From Pseudomonas vranovensis DSM 16006 (GTDB taxonomy: Bacteria; Pseudomonadota; Gammaproteobacteria; Pseudomonadales; Pseudomonadaceae): a stretch of DNA of 64,000 bases. Positions 41,951 through 51,291 of the stretch are shown piece by piece (positions within the stretch are counted from its first letter, which is position 1; each line of letters starts with the position of its first letter). Both the position numbers and the translations under genes were made by a program. The notes below the pieces were generated by a model, which saw nothing but the letters and a program-made list of their open reading frames with translations, did not search any database and had not been told where the DNA came from. Where the stretch lies: NCBI RefSeq assembly GCF_000425805.1, contig NZ_KE384454.1:100354-164353 (forward strand), read 5' to 3'.

Positions 41951-42556
41951 ATGCGCTGGCTCACTGCAGGAATGTTTGTCTGGCTGGCATCGACCAGCCC
42001 GGTCCAGGCCGATGTCTACATCTCGATCAAGGCAGATGGCAGCTACGTGCTGTCCAATGTCCACCGGCCTGGACGCCAGTACGAACGGGTGATCAGCGAA
42101 CCTGGGGCAAGCCTGGCCAGTAGCGGCCAGGCGCAACTGATCACCGGCATGCCTTATGCCAAGGTGGTCGCGGCGGCGGCCAAGGCCAACGACCTGCCCG
42201 AAGCCCTGCTGCATGCGGTGATCCAGGCCGAATCGCGCTACGACCCCAATGCCCGGTCGGCCAGTGGCGCGGTGGGCCTGATGCAACTGATGCCCGACAC
42301 CGCCAAGGAGCTGGGCGTCAAGAACGCCCTGGACCCGGCCTCCAACGTGCAGGGCGGGGCGCGCTACTTGAAGCGCATGCTCACCCTCTTTGACAACGAC
42401 ATCACCCTGGCGGTGGCTGCTTACAACGCCGGGCCCGATGCGGTGATGCGCCGCGGGCGGGTGGTGCCACCGTATGCCGAGACCCAGCGCTACGTGCCCA
42501 AGGTGTTGCGCCAGTACCGGCGGTTGCAGGGCCTGGCCATGGATGCGCCGCTGTGA
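41951..42556 (+). CDS. lytic transglycosylase (SLT/GH23 family), secretion-linked
   Basis: This 201-residue secreted protein has a signal peptide (cut near VQADVY) and a short DUF4124-like stretch (YISIKADGSYVLSNVHRPG). An SLT domain follows: the catalytic Glu is in VIQAESRYDPNARSASGAVG, followed by GLMQLMPDTAKELGV and AVAAYNAGPDAV. It would cut peptidoglycan strands to make room for an envelope machine. It is divergent from gspG and close to the T2SS and Mn-oxidase genes. GGGAGGGCGGC precedes the ATG. Confidence 0.9.
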   Translation: MRWLTAGMFVWLASTSPVQADVYISIKADGSYVLSNVHRPGRQYERVISEPGASLASSGQAQLITGMPYAKVVAAAAKANDLPEALLHAVIQAESRYDPNARSASGAVGLMQLMPDTAKELGVKNALDPASNVQGGARYLKRMLTLFDNDITLAVAAYNAGPDAVMRRGRVVPPYAETQRYVPKVLRQYRRLQGLAMDAPL

Positions 42557-42559
42557 GGG

Positions 42560-42603
42560 CTTATCGCGGGGCAAGGGTGGGAGCGGGACTGCCCCGCGAT
42601 AAG
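42560..42603. terminator. hairpin after the lytic transglycosylase gene (REP-like)
   Basis: CTTATCGCGGGGCA (42560-42573) and TGCCCCGCGATAAG (42590-42603) are perfect 14 bp complements. The sequence is related to the REP palindrome at 27995. It begins just after the transglycosylase stop and insulates the downstream Mn-oxidase promoter region. Confidence 0.75.
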
Positions 42604-42608
42604 GGTTA

Positions 42609-42644
42609 CCCCCGTTTAGTGGGGAATACCGGGGAATCCCCCCC
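42609..42644 (+). promoter_or_regulatory. candidate upstream activator sites for the Mn-oxidase operon
   Basis: Two adjoining palindromic elements, CCCC-GTTTAGT-GGGG and GGGG-AAT-CCCC, lie about 55-90 bp upstream of the -24/-12 promoter at 42698. This is the usual distance for sigma-54 enhancer sites. In P. putida GB-1 the Mn oxidase genes depend on the sigma-54 activator MnxR; linking MnxR to these sites is an inference. Confidence 0.5.
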
Positions 42645-42697
42645 AATCAGGATTCAGTACGGGCTACAACTTTTTGATATTTAACCAAAAAACCATC

Positions 42698-42713
42698 TGG
42701 CACGGCCCTTGCT
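42698..42713 (+). promoter_or_regulatory. sigma-54 (-24/-12) promoter of the Mn-oxidase operon
   Basis: TGGCACGGCCCTTGCT matches every defined position of the -24/-12 consensus. The oxidase ATG lies 42 bp downstream behind a GGAGGTG ribosome site. Confidence 0.88.
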
Positions 42714-42754
42714 CAAGCCTCCCCAGAGAACCCAGGCACCAGCGGAGGTGCACA

Positions 42755-45700
42755 ATGACCCCACTTAAAGGCTCAGTCCTTACCTCATTGCTGCTGGCCG
42801 CTGCCACCTTGGGCTGGCAGCACGGCAGCGAGGCCGCGGTGCGTTGCGAACGCAACCTGGTGGCCAACGTCGTCGCCCTCGATCAGCCGCTGATGTTCAA
42901 CCGGCTGGGCGCACAGAACGCCAATGGCATGATGTTCGCCCTGCGCCGCGACGTGGTCGACGAGCACAATGTTTCCCTGGCCCAGGGCGGGGCGGCAGTA
43001 CCGGGCAAAGTGACCCTGCGGCCCGACAAGCGCCCACGGCCCATTGTGCTGCGGGTGGCCGCCGGTGACTGCCTGACCGTCAACCTGCAGAACCTGCTGG
43101 CCTACCAGGCCAACCCGAACAAGCACGGGATCGATCACGAAGAAGAAAACGAAGGCGAAGAAAACGAAGCTGAAGAGAATGAGTTCGAGAACGAAGGCAA
43201 TGAACAAGGTGGCGAGAGCTTCGTGGTCGATGACCAGGTCACCGACCGCCACGTGGGTTTCCAGGTCAACGGCATGCAGGCGGTCAACAGCATCGGCGAC
43301 ATCGCCGCCAACACCGGCCGCAACGGCAATTTCCTGATCGCCCCCGGCTCCAGCCGTACCTACACCTTGTATGCCGAGCGTGAAGGTGCTTTCGCCGCCA
43401 CCAGCCAGGGCGCAACCTTCGGCGGCCAGGGTGGCGCCGGCAACGTCGCCAACGGCCTGTTCGGCCAGGTGGTGGTGCTGCCTAAAAAAGCGCTGACCTT
43501 CCGCAATACCCTCACTGAAGAAGAAATGCGCCTGAGCACCACCGGTCGCGCGCCGACCGGCCAGCCGATCGTCGACTACCAGGCGCGCTATCCGCAACGC
43601 GAGCCCTGGATCCGCGAGGGCAAGGCAGGCTCGCCGATCATTGCCATGATCGATGGCAACGAGATCATCTCCAGCGAATCCGATGCCGTGGTCATGGGGC
43701 CTAACACCGACGGCAGCTTCCCGCCGTCCACCTACCCGCTGGAAAGCATCGGCAAGCGCAACCCGGCGGTACCCAACCGCCTGGAGCCGTTCCGCGACTT
43801 CGCCGCCCAGTTCACCGATGAAGCGGCCGCCACCCAGGCCTTCCCCGGCTACTGGGCCGATCCGGTCATGGGCCATGTGCTGGAGCCGACCCGCGACTCG
43901 TTCATGATCAACTACGGTTCCGGCGGCATGGGGGCCGAAGTGGTGGCCAACCGCCTGGGCGTGGGGCCGATGCACGACTGCCTGTCGTGCTCCTATGAGG
44001 AATTCTTCCTGAGTTCGCACACCGTCGGTGACGTAGCGATGCTGGTCGATGTGCCCGCCAACATCGGCCTCGAGAACATTCGCCCGGGGCAGACCCCCAG
44101 CGCCGAGCAGATCGGGGTCAAGGCCACCATGGCCCTGTACCCGGCAGAGCCTGCCAACGTCAACCACAGCTACATCGGCGACTTCGTCAAGTTCCGCAAC
44201 ACCCACAACGGTCACGAGCAGCACATCTTCCACCTGCACGGGCACCAGTGGCTGTTCAACCCCAACGACGACAATTCCGACTATGTCGACGCCCAGGGCA
44301 TTGGCCCGGGTGTGGGCTACACCTATGAAATCGCCAACGGCGGCTCGGGCAACCGCAACCGGGTAGCGGGCGATGCGATCTACCACTGCCACTTCTACCC
44401 GCACTTTGCCCAGGGCATGTGGAGCATGTGGCGGGTACACGACGTGTTTGAAGAAGGCACCCGGCTTGAGGTGTCCAACCAGGGCGAGGACGGCTATCAC
44501 AGCGAGCCTTATGCATTGCGCAGCGGCAAACCGGCCGCGGGTGCCCGTGCCTTGCCCGATGGCGAGATCGTAGCCGGCACGCCCATTCCGGCCATCGTGC
44601 CGCTGCCAGGCAAGGCCATGGCACCGATGCCGGGCAAAGTGGCGGTCATTCCAAAACTGGCGCCCACCCTGGTGGCCGAGAACGAGAACGATGACGATGA
44701 CGACGAGGAAGAAGGCGATGACGACTCCGGTCATCACGACCAGGCGCCACGTGCCATTGGTTCGCTGGTGCTGGTCGACCGCAGCGAAGCCAACCGCAAT
44801 GCCGACGGCAGCCTGAAGAACCCCGGTTATCCATTCTGGATCGGCGGCATGGAAAGTACTGTCGGCCAACGTCCGCCAACCCCGCCGCTGGACATGCTCG
44901 ACCCTGCTATGGCCACGGCGCTGAAAAACACCGGCAATGCCCTGTGGGCCAACCTGGACCCGGCGCAAGTCGGCGGTTGGGACGGTGGTTTGCCACGCCA
45001 TTCCCTCGACGGCATGGCCGCCGGTGGCGAGGCGACTACCACCACCACGGCGCTGGACTTCACCAAGTCGATCACCAAGGCCAAGGCGGTGTTCCTGCCG
45101 GAGGAGGGCACCGACGTCGAGCAGGCGGCGATGAGCTTCCATTCCAAGCTTGAACACCCCAGCTACGCCGTGCTGCCCGACAACCAGACGGTGGCGCGCA
45201 ACTTCCGCACCAACGGCGCCGCCCCCACTGCAGGCGCACCGTTCTTCGAACCCTGCATGGACGACCGTGCCAAGCGCCTGACCTTGGCGGCCGGCAACGG
45301 CGAGTTCAACAGTGGCGAGCGCCTGGACGCCATGACGTTTACCGGCTCCTCGATGTTTACCGCCGACCGTCCTCGCATCTACAAGGGCGCCAACATCCAG
45401 TTCGACGCGGTGTACAACAAAGTCGGCTACCACTTCCCGCAGGCGCGCATCATTGCCCTGTGGGAAGACGCCTGGCCGGTGATCAACAAGCAGCGCCCGC
45501 CTGAGCCGCTGGTGATGCGCATGAACACTTTCGATTGCGTGATGTACCAGCACACCAACCTGATCCCGTCGTACTACGAGATGGACGACTACCAGGTGCG
45601 TACGCCTACCGACGTGATCGGCCAGCACATCCACCTGCCAAAATGGGACCTCACCGCCGCCGATGGCTCGGCCAACGGCTGGAACTATGAAGACGGCATT

Positions 45701-48634
45701 CTCTCGCCCGGTACTGTGGTCGAGCGTATTGAAGCCATTCGCGAGTTCAATGGCTGTCACAGCGGCGACCCGCGCGAAGGCACCGCCGAGTGCCCGGTCG
45801 CCAAGACCCACCCGTTCTTCGGCCGCTACGGACGGGCCGACTGGCTGGGCGCACGCACGGCCATGCAACGCTGGTTCGCAGACCCTGTGGTCAACGTGCA
45901 TAACGTCGACCGTGGCCTGGGCACCATCTTTACGCACGACCACCTCGGCCCATCGACTCACCAGCAACTGGGCCTGTATGCCACCGTACTGGCGGAACCG
46001 GCAGGTTCCACCTGGTACCACGCGGAGACCGGCGAGCAGCTGTACAACCCGGCAGTACGCGAGGACGGTGGCCCGACCTCATGGCAGGCCGTGGTCAAGA
46101 CCGGCGACCTGGATGGTGACGGGCGCAATGACAGCTATCGGGAGTTCTTCCTGGAATACAGCGACTTCCAGCATGCCTATGAAGCCGGCGTGTATGTAGG
46201 CGCAGGCCCGGACGGCATTCCCAACGGCCAGGCATACCCGGCCACTGCCGACAGCTTCCGCTTTGCGATCAACCCGCCTGTGCGGCAGAAGGCCTCCAAC
46301 CTGCTCGAAGCCGTGGTGGAGTCCCGTGGCGGCCTTTCGCCGGGTTGCCCATCGCGGCCTTGCCCGCAAGCCATCTCGGTGGATGACCCTGGCATGTTCG
46401 TCGTCAACTACCGCAACGAGCCGCTGGCCCTGCGGGTCTACGATCCCAACAAGGTGGCGCCGGACGGCAAGCGCGGCATGCAGGCCGACGGCATGGGCGG
46501 TGACCTCGCGTTCGCCATGCAAAGCCGTACCGACCGTGCCATCCCGGCGATGAACCTGTCGCCGGCGGCAATCACCTCGGCAGTCGGCCCAACCGGCGGC
46601 ACCACGCTGTTCCCGCCGCACATCAACAAGGCCGGCGCCGAGCCGGGTGACCCGTTCACCCCGATGCTGCGCACCTACTCCGGTGACAACGTACGCCTGC
46701 GGATGCACGCCGGTGGCCATGAAGAAGAGCACAACGTGACCCTGCACGGGGTCAAGTGGCTGCAAAATGGCTCGGGCTTCGGCAACAGCTCGAACTCCGG
46801 CTGGAAGGCTTCGCAGATGGTGGGTATCTCCGAGCAACTGGGCTTCATGGCACCGGTGTCGATGATCTCCAGTTCTTCGGCACCCAACGGCGACTACCTG
46901 TACTCGCTCGATGCCGCCCACGAAGGCTATTGGAACGGTATCTGGGGGGTTATGCGCAACTACACGGCCAACCGTCCCGACCTGTTCCCGCTGCCCAACA
47001 ACCCATTGCCGATGGCTGCACGCAATACCGTGGCGTTCGACGGCATCTGCCCGCGCTACACCACCAACGCCACCGGCATCGGGACCCGGCCAACCGTGCA
47101 GCGCAGCTATGAGATCGTCGCGGCGCTGGCCAACGACATCCTCGCCAACCCGCTGGCGGTGAGCATTAACGACCCCAGCGGCGTCGGCCAGCATGTTGGT
47201 GGCCCGTTGAAGGCCAACGGCGGCACCCTGGTCTACAACAGCCGGCGCACCAGCATCCCGCAGGTGACCGTGACCGATCCGGAGGACGGCGAGACCTTCA
47301 CCGTGGGTGGCCACAGCGGGCCGCTGCATGACCCGACCGCCATCCTCTATGTGCGCAAGGCCGATCTCGACCCTGTGACCGGCAAGCTCAAGCCTGGCGT
47401 GCCGATCGAGCCCCTGGTGCTGCGTGCAGCGGCCGGTGACTGCCTCAAGATCACCCTGGAGAACCGCTTGCCCCTGGTGATGCCCGACCTGCCGAGCACC
47501 GCCGTGATGCAGAACGTGGTCAAGCGCGACCGTCAGGGCAGCGAGGGCTCTACCGCCTTCAACAACAACCTGATGCGTCCGTCGAGCCATGTCGGCCTGC
47601 ACGCACAACTGCTGGCCTACGACATCACCAAGTCGGACGGTACCAACGTCGGCCAGAACCCGGTGCAGACCGTACCGCCGCGCAATGGCAGCAGCGGCGC
47701 CTATCCAAGCAAGGTGTACCAGTACTATGCCGGGCACCTGGAGCGTGAAGGCAAGCCGGTGATGCAGATGGGCCGCTCGGTGGACAATATCAACACCACC
47801 GCCATCGAGTTCGGCGGCCTGAACATCACCCCGGCCGATGTCATCAAGCAGGGGCAGAAAGGCCTGGTGGGTGCCATGAGCATCCTGCCGCAGACCGCTA
47901 CCTGGACCGAAGACAGCGCCAGCCGGGCCTCGGCCACGGTGCAGGTGCCCGGGCAGCCGGCCTACCGCGACTTTGCCACGGTGTGGCAGCGGGCGCTGAA
48001 CATGCGCTGGTCGGACGGCCGTCCCGTGGAAGGCATTGCCACCGAAGGCAATGGCGTACCGGGTGACCCGAAAGACAACTCCAATATGGCCATCAACTAC
48101 AAGACCGAGCCGCTGTGGTTCCGCTTCGGCCTGGCCCCGGATGCGCCATTCGGCCATGCCGACGGCTATGGCTGGGCAGATGTCCCCAACGCGCACATGG
48201 CCTACAGCAACGCCCTGGTGGGCAGCGACCCGCAAACGCCGGTGCTCTGGGCCAAGCCGGGTCAGCCGTTCCGTAACCACATTCTGATGCCTACCGGCGG
48301 CAGCCGCGGTATCACCTACCAGCTCGATGGGCACATCTGGCCACTGCATAACTACCAGGCCGAGAAGTCCGACGTCGGCGGCTACCCCATGAGCCTGCCG
48401 GGCATTGGTTCGGTGCGCTTTGGCTACAACCCGCAGGCGATGTTCATCGGTGCCCAGGAAAGCGTGCTGCCGGCAGCGCACTTCAGCTTCATGGTGCCCA
48501 GTGCCGGGGGGGCCAACGCGGTGCCGGGCGACTACTTGTTCCGCGACTACGCTGCATACGGCAATGCCTCGGGGTTGTGGGGCATCCTGCGGGTAACGGA
48601 AGAAACACCACCAGCCACGCCACCAGCGCAGTAA
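42755..48634 (+). CDS. mnxG: manganese-oxidizing multicopper oxidase, MnxG-type, 1959 residues
   Basis: This very large secreted multicopper oxidase has a signal peptide ending near GSEA. Copper motifs include HIFHLHGHQW near residue 489, YHCHFYPHFAQGMW near 540 (type 1/trinuclear site), NVHNVDRG and THDHLGPSTHQQ near 1047-1065, EEEHNVTLHGVKW near 1321 and DGHIWPLHNY near 1855. Two acidic low-complexity inserts occur near residues 127-155 and 641-665. The size and companions fit the Mn(II) oxidases of P. putida GB-1, where MnxG and McoA both need the sigma-54 activator MnxR. The MnxG rather than McoA assignment is tentative. It is first in an operon with accessory redox and chaperone genes. 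Confidence 0.85.
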   Translation: MTPLKGSVLTSLLLAAATLGWQHGSEAAVRCERNLVANVVALDQPLMFNRLGAQNANGMMFALRRDVVDEHNVSLAQGGAAVPGKVTLRPDKRPRPIVLRVAAGDCLTVNLQNLLAYQANPNKHGIDHEEENEGEENEAEENEFENEGNEQGGESFVVDDQVTDRHVGFQVNGMQAVNSIGDIAANTGRNGNFLIAPGSSRTYTLYAEREGAFAATSQGATFGGQGGAGNVANGLFGQVVVLPKKALTFRNTLTEEEMRLSTTGRAPTGQPIVDYQARYPQREPWIREGKAGSPIIAMIDGNEIISSESDAVVMGPNTDGSFPPSTYPLESIGKRNPAVPNRLEPFRDFAAQFTDEAAATQAFPGYWADPVMGHVLEPTRDSFMINYGSGGMGAEVVANRLGVGPMHDCLSCSYEEFFLSSHTVGDVAMLVDVPANIGLENIRPGQTPSAEQIGVKATMALYPAEPANVNHSYIGDFVKFRNTHNGHEQHIFHLHGHQWLFNPNDDNSDYVDAQGIGPGVGYTYEIANGGSGNRNRVAGDAIYHCHFYPHFAQGMWSMWRVHDVFEEGTRLEVSNQGEDGYHSEPYALRSGKPAAGARALPDGEIVAGTPIPAIVPLPGKAMAPMPGKVAVIPKLAPTLVAENENDDDDDEEEGDDDSGHHDQAPRAIGSLVLVDRSEANRNADGSLKNPGYPFWIGGMESTVGQRPPTPPLDMLDPAMATALKNTGNALWANLDPAQVGGWDGGLPRHSLDGMAAGGEATTTTTALDFTKSITKAKAVFLPEEGTDVEQAAMSFHSKLEHPSYAVLPDNQTVARNFRTNGAAPTAGAPFFEPCMDDRAKRLTLAAGNGEFNSGERLDAMTFTGSSMFTADRPRIYKGANIQFDAVYNKVGYHFPQARIIALWEDAWPVINKQRPPEPLVMRMNTFDCVMYQHTNLIPSYYEMDDYQVRTPTDVIGQHIHLPKWDLTAADGSANGWNYEDGILSPGTVVERIEAIREFNGCHSGDPREGTAECPVAKTHPFFGRYGRADWLGARTAMQRWFADPVVNVHNVDRGLGTIFTHDHLGPSTHQQLGLYATVLAEPAGSTWYHAETGEQLYNPAVREDGGPTSWQAVVKTGDLDGDGRNDSYREFFLEYSDFQHAYEAGVYVGAGPDGIPNGQAYPATADSFRFAINPPVRQKASNLLEAVVESRGGLSPGCPSRPCPQAISVDDPGMFVVNYRNEPLALRVYDPNKVAPDGKRGMQADGMGGDLAFAMQSRTDRAIPAMNLSPAAITSAVGPTGGTTLFPPHINKAGAEPGDPFTPMLRTYSGDNVRLRMHAGGHEEEHNVTLHGVKWLQNGSGFGNSSNSGWKASQMVGISEQLGFMAPVSMISSSSAPNGDYLYSLDAAHEGYWNGIWGVMRNYTANRPDLFPLPNNPLPMAARNTVAFDGICPRYTTNATGIGTRPTVQRSYEIVAALANDILANPLAVSINDPSGVGQHVGGPLKANGGTLVYNSRRTSIPQVTVTDPEDGETFTVGGHSGPLHDPTAILYVRKADLDPVTGKLKPGVPIEPLVLRAAAGDCLKITLENRLPLVMPDLPSTAVMQNVVKRDRQGSEGSTAFNNNLMRPSSHVGLHAQLLAYDITKSDGTNVGQNPVQTVPPRNGSSGAYPSKVYQYYAGHLEREGKPVMQMGRSVDNINTTAIEFGGLNITPADVIKQGQKGLVGAMSILPQTATWTEDSASRASATVQVPGQPAYRDFATVWQRALNMRWSDGRPVEGIATEGNGVPGDPKDNSNMAINYKTEPLWFRFGLAPDAPFGHADGYGWADVPNAHMAYSNALVGSDPQTPVLWAKPGQPFRNHILMPTGGSRGITYQLDGHIWPLHNYQAEKSDVGGYPMSLPGIGSVRFGYNPQAMFIGAQESVLPAAHFSFMVPSAGGANAVPGDYLFRDYAAYGNASGLWGILRVTEETPPATPPAQ

Positions 48635-48652
48635 GGGCAAGGGGAAGAGGTC

Positions 48653-50647
48653 ATGATCAAGAAGAACAGACCGTTGTACCTGGGACTGCTGACCGGAATG
48701 ACCCTGATGGGCTTGGGGGTCGCCTATGAAAGCCTCTGGTGCGACCCGCGCAGCGAGCTGGCCGAGGCTGAAGCCAAGGCCGATTCGCAAGCTCTGCACC
48801 GGCTCAGCCGCGACGGTGTCACCGTCGAGTTCGAAGCCAGGCCGCTGGGCAGCGGCGGGGTGCTGACAGAAGGCGCCTTTGCCAATGTGCGCTTCAAGAT
48901 CACTGACCAGAACAGCGGCCAGCCACTGTCGGGGGTATCCCCCGGCGCCTGGCTGGACCCGGCGCTGACCGGCGAGGCTGCCAAGGACCGCAGCAAAAGC
49001 TGCAAGGCACGGGTGGCGTTGTTTCTCAAGAGCAGCATTGGTGCCCGGCCGTTGCTCGACCTCAACAGCTACTTTCTGCTGGTACTGAACAAGGACGCCA
49101 GCCTCACCGTGATCGACCCGTCGGTGTCGGTGGGTGGCGTCACCAGTACCCTGGCGCGTATCGAACTGCCCGGCCAGCCGATGGACTGGACCCCCAGCGG
49201 CGACGACAAGCAAGTGTTCGTGTCGATCCCCGAACGTGGGGAGGTGGCACTGATCGACACCGAGACCTTCCAGCGCATTGGCAGTATTCCCGCCGGCAAG
49301 CAGCCGCTGCGCGTGGCCCTGCAGCCCGACCAGCGCCTGCTGTGGGTCGGCAACAATACCAGCGATCCGGCCCAGAGTGGCGTGACCGTGATAGACGTTC
49401 CCAGCCGCAAGGCCATGAAGTTCTTTGCCACTGGCGCCGGCCACCACGAAATCGCCTTCAGTGCCGACTCGCGCTACGCCTTTGTCAGCAACCGCGACAG
49501 TGGCACCTTGAGCGTTATCGACGCCAGTGACATGCGCCTGGTCAAGACCGTCAAGGTGGGCTCGCACCCATTGTCAGTGGCCTATTCGGCGCTGTCCCAG
49601 GCGGTGTATGTGGCCGACGGGCGTGACGGCACTATCAGCGTGATCGACGCGCGCAGCCACACCCAGCGCCACCTGATCCAAGGCGAGCAAGGGTTGGGAC
49701 CGATGCGTTTCAGCCGTGACGGGCGCTTTGGCATCGTCCTCAACACCCTGGAAAACCAGGCACTGGTGATCGACGCCAGTACCGATAGGCTGATCCACAG
49801 CCTGCCCGTGGCGGCCGAACCCTACCAACTGACCTTTACCCAGGCCTATGCCTATGTCCGGGGCCTGGCTTCATCCAAGGTCAGCATGATCAACCTGAGC
49901 AGCCTCGGTGAAGGGCGCCAGCCGATTGTCCAGGGCTTCGAGGCCGGCGCCTCGGCCCCGCGCCAGGCTGGCGACCTGCCGTTGGCGCAGGGGCTGACCG
50001 TGGCCCGGGACGAAAACTCGGTGTTCGTGGTCAACCCGGCCGACAACACCACCTACTTCTACGCCGAAGGCATGAACGCGCCGATGTCCGGCTACCCCAA
50101 CCGTGGCCACAATGCCCGGGCTGCACTGGTGATCGACCGCAGCCTGCGGGAAGTGGCGCCAGGCGTGTACAGCTCGACGGTCAAGCTGCCGGCCGCAGGC
50201 ACCTTCGACGTGGCGTTCCTGCTCAACCAGCCACAGATCATCCACTGCTTCAGTACCGAAGTGGCCGCTTCGCCCACCGCCCCGCATCGGCAAACCCCGC
50301 AGATCCAGTTCATGCTCGAACCCGCCGTGGTGGTACAAGGCAACCCCTTCACGGCGCGCTTTCGCATCGTCGAAGGCAATGGTGCGCCGCGCAACGGCAT
50401 CAAGGACCTGAGCGTGCGCTACTTCCTCGCGCCGTCCTCGCGCGCCCGCAACAGCCAGGTCACCGAGGTGGGTGACGGGGTGTACGAGGCGCCCCTGGAG
50501 CTGGCTGAAAGCGGCGCCTGGTACCTGCATGTACAGGCCCCTTCACTGGGCGACGCCTTTGCCGAGAAGAACTACGCCAGCCTGCGGGTGCTGCCCGCAG
50601 AGGCTCAACAAGCGTCTGACACCGGTTCAACAAGGAGTTCGCGATGA
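48653..50647 (+). CDS. YVTN beta-propeller protein of the Mn-oxidase operon
   Basis: This 664-residue protein has one N-terminal membrane anchor (residues about 8-25) and a periplasmic or surface region. Residues about 140-440 contain YVTN-type propeller blades such as NRDSGTLSVIDASDMRLVKT and YVADGRDGTISVIDARSHTQ. A C-terminal immunoglobulin-like region (about 490-650) resembles parts of cytochrome maturation or copper-handling proteins. GAAGAGGTC precedes the ATG, 18 bp after the oxidase gene, and the gene overlaps the first SCO gene by 4 bp. A scaffold or assembly role for the oxidase is inferred from context. Confidence 0.82.
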   Translation: MIKKNRPLYLGLLTGMTLMGLGVAYESLWCDPRSELAEAEAKADSQALHRLSRDGVTVEFEARPLGSGGVLTEGAFANVRFKITDQNSGQPLSGVSPGAWLDPALTGEAAKDRSKSCKARVALFLKSSIGARPLLDLNSYFLLVLNKDASLTVIDPSVSVGGVTSTLARIELPGQPMDWTPSGDDKQVFVSIPERGEVALIDTETFQRIGSIPAGKQPLRVALQPDQRLLWVGNNTSDPAQSGVTVIDVPSRKAMKFFATGAGHHEIAFSADSRYAFVSNRDSGTLSVIDASDMRLVKTVKVGSHPLSVAYSALSQAVYVADGRDGTISVIDARSHTQRHLIQGEQGLGPMRFSRDGRFGIVLNTLENQALVIDASTDRLIHSLPVAAEPYQLTFTQAYAYVRGLASSKVSMINLSSLGEGRQPIVQGFEAGASAPRQAGDLPLAQGLTVARDENSVFVVNPADNTTYFYAEGMNAPMSGYPNRGHNARAALVIDRSLREVAPGVYSSTVKLPAAGTFDVAFLLNQPQIIHCFSTEVAASPTAPHRQTPQIQFMLEPAVVVQGNPFTARFRIVEGNGAPRNGIKDLSVRYFLAPSSRARNSQVTEVGDGVYEAPLELAESGAWYLHVQAPSLGDAFAEKNYASLRVLPAEAQQASDTGSTRSSR

Positions 50648-51291
50648 AAATGCTCGATCGCTGCAGACTGTTCAGCCTGTGCCTGCTGGCCGCCAGTTGT
50701 GGCCTGGCCCAGGCCCACAATGGTGTCGACCACAGCGCCCACGGCACGCCCGCCGTCCACCAGGAAAAGACCTCGGTGCGCTTTGCCGATGTGCAACTGC
50801 TCGACCAGAACGGCATGCCGGTACGCCTGGAAAAAGACCTGGTAGCCGACCACCTGGTGGTCATGGGCTTTATCTACACCAGCTGCACCACGGTGTGCCC
50901 GGTGGTGTCCTCGATCATGGCCAAGGTGCAAAAGCAGCTGGGCGGTCGGGTGGGCAGCGAGGTGCAACTGGTATCGATCAGCGTCGACCCCCAGCGCGAC
51001 GATGCCAAGCGCCTACTCGATTACGCCAAGACTTTCCAGGTCGGCCCCGGCTGGAGCTGGTTGACGGGTACGCCGTATGCAGTCAACGAAACCCTCAAGG
51101 GCCTGGGCAGCTTCAGTGCCAACCTGGGTGAGCATCCGCCGCTGATTCTGGTGGGCGATGGCCGCAGCGGCAAATGGACGCGCTTCTATGGCTTTACCGA
51201 CCCGGCGTTGCTGGTCACGGAAATCGACCGGCTCAGCGCCCGTCGGGTGCATGCCAAGCACACCGCCATTGCCCAGGAGGTGCAACCATGA
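50644..51291 (+). CDS. SCO1/SenC/PrrC family copper chaperone (first copy)
   Basis: This 215-residue thioredoxin-fold copper chaperone has the CxxxC motif YTSCTTVCPV (Cys81, Cys85) and a later His in EHPPLILVGD. A signal sequence with a possible lipobox (LAASC) is followed by a His-rich stretch (HNGVDHSAHGTPAVHQ) that could bind copper. It likely loads copper into the multicopper oxidase. ATGA overlaps link it to the neighbours on both sides. Confidence 0.92.
   Translation: MKMLDRCRLFSLCLLAASCGLAQAHNGVDHSAHGTPAVHQEKTSVRFADVQLLDQNGMPVRLEKDLVADHLVVMGFIYTSCTTVCPVVSSIMAKVQKQLGGRVGSEVQLVSISVDPQRDDAKRLLDYAKTFQVGPGWSWLTGTPYAVNETLKGLGSFSANLGEHPPLILVGDGRSGKWTRFYGFTDPALLVTEIDRLSARRVHAKHTAIAQEVQP

Noticed and set aside
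42785..49567. Long antisense open frames opposite the Mn-oxidase gene (about 1078 and 1162 codons)
   Set aside because: They are frame shadows of the GC-rich oxidase gene, without recognisable domains, start sites or promoters.
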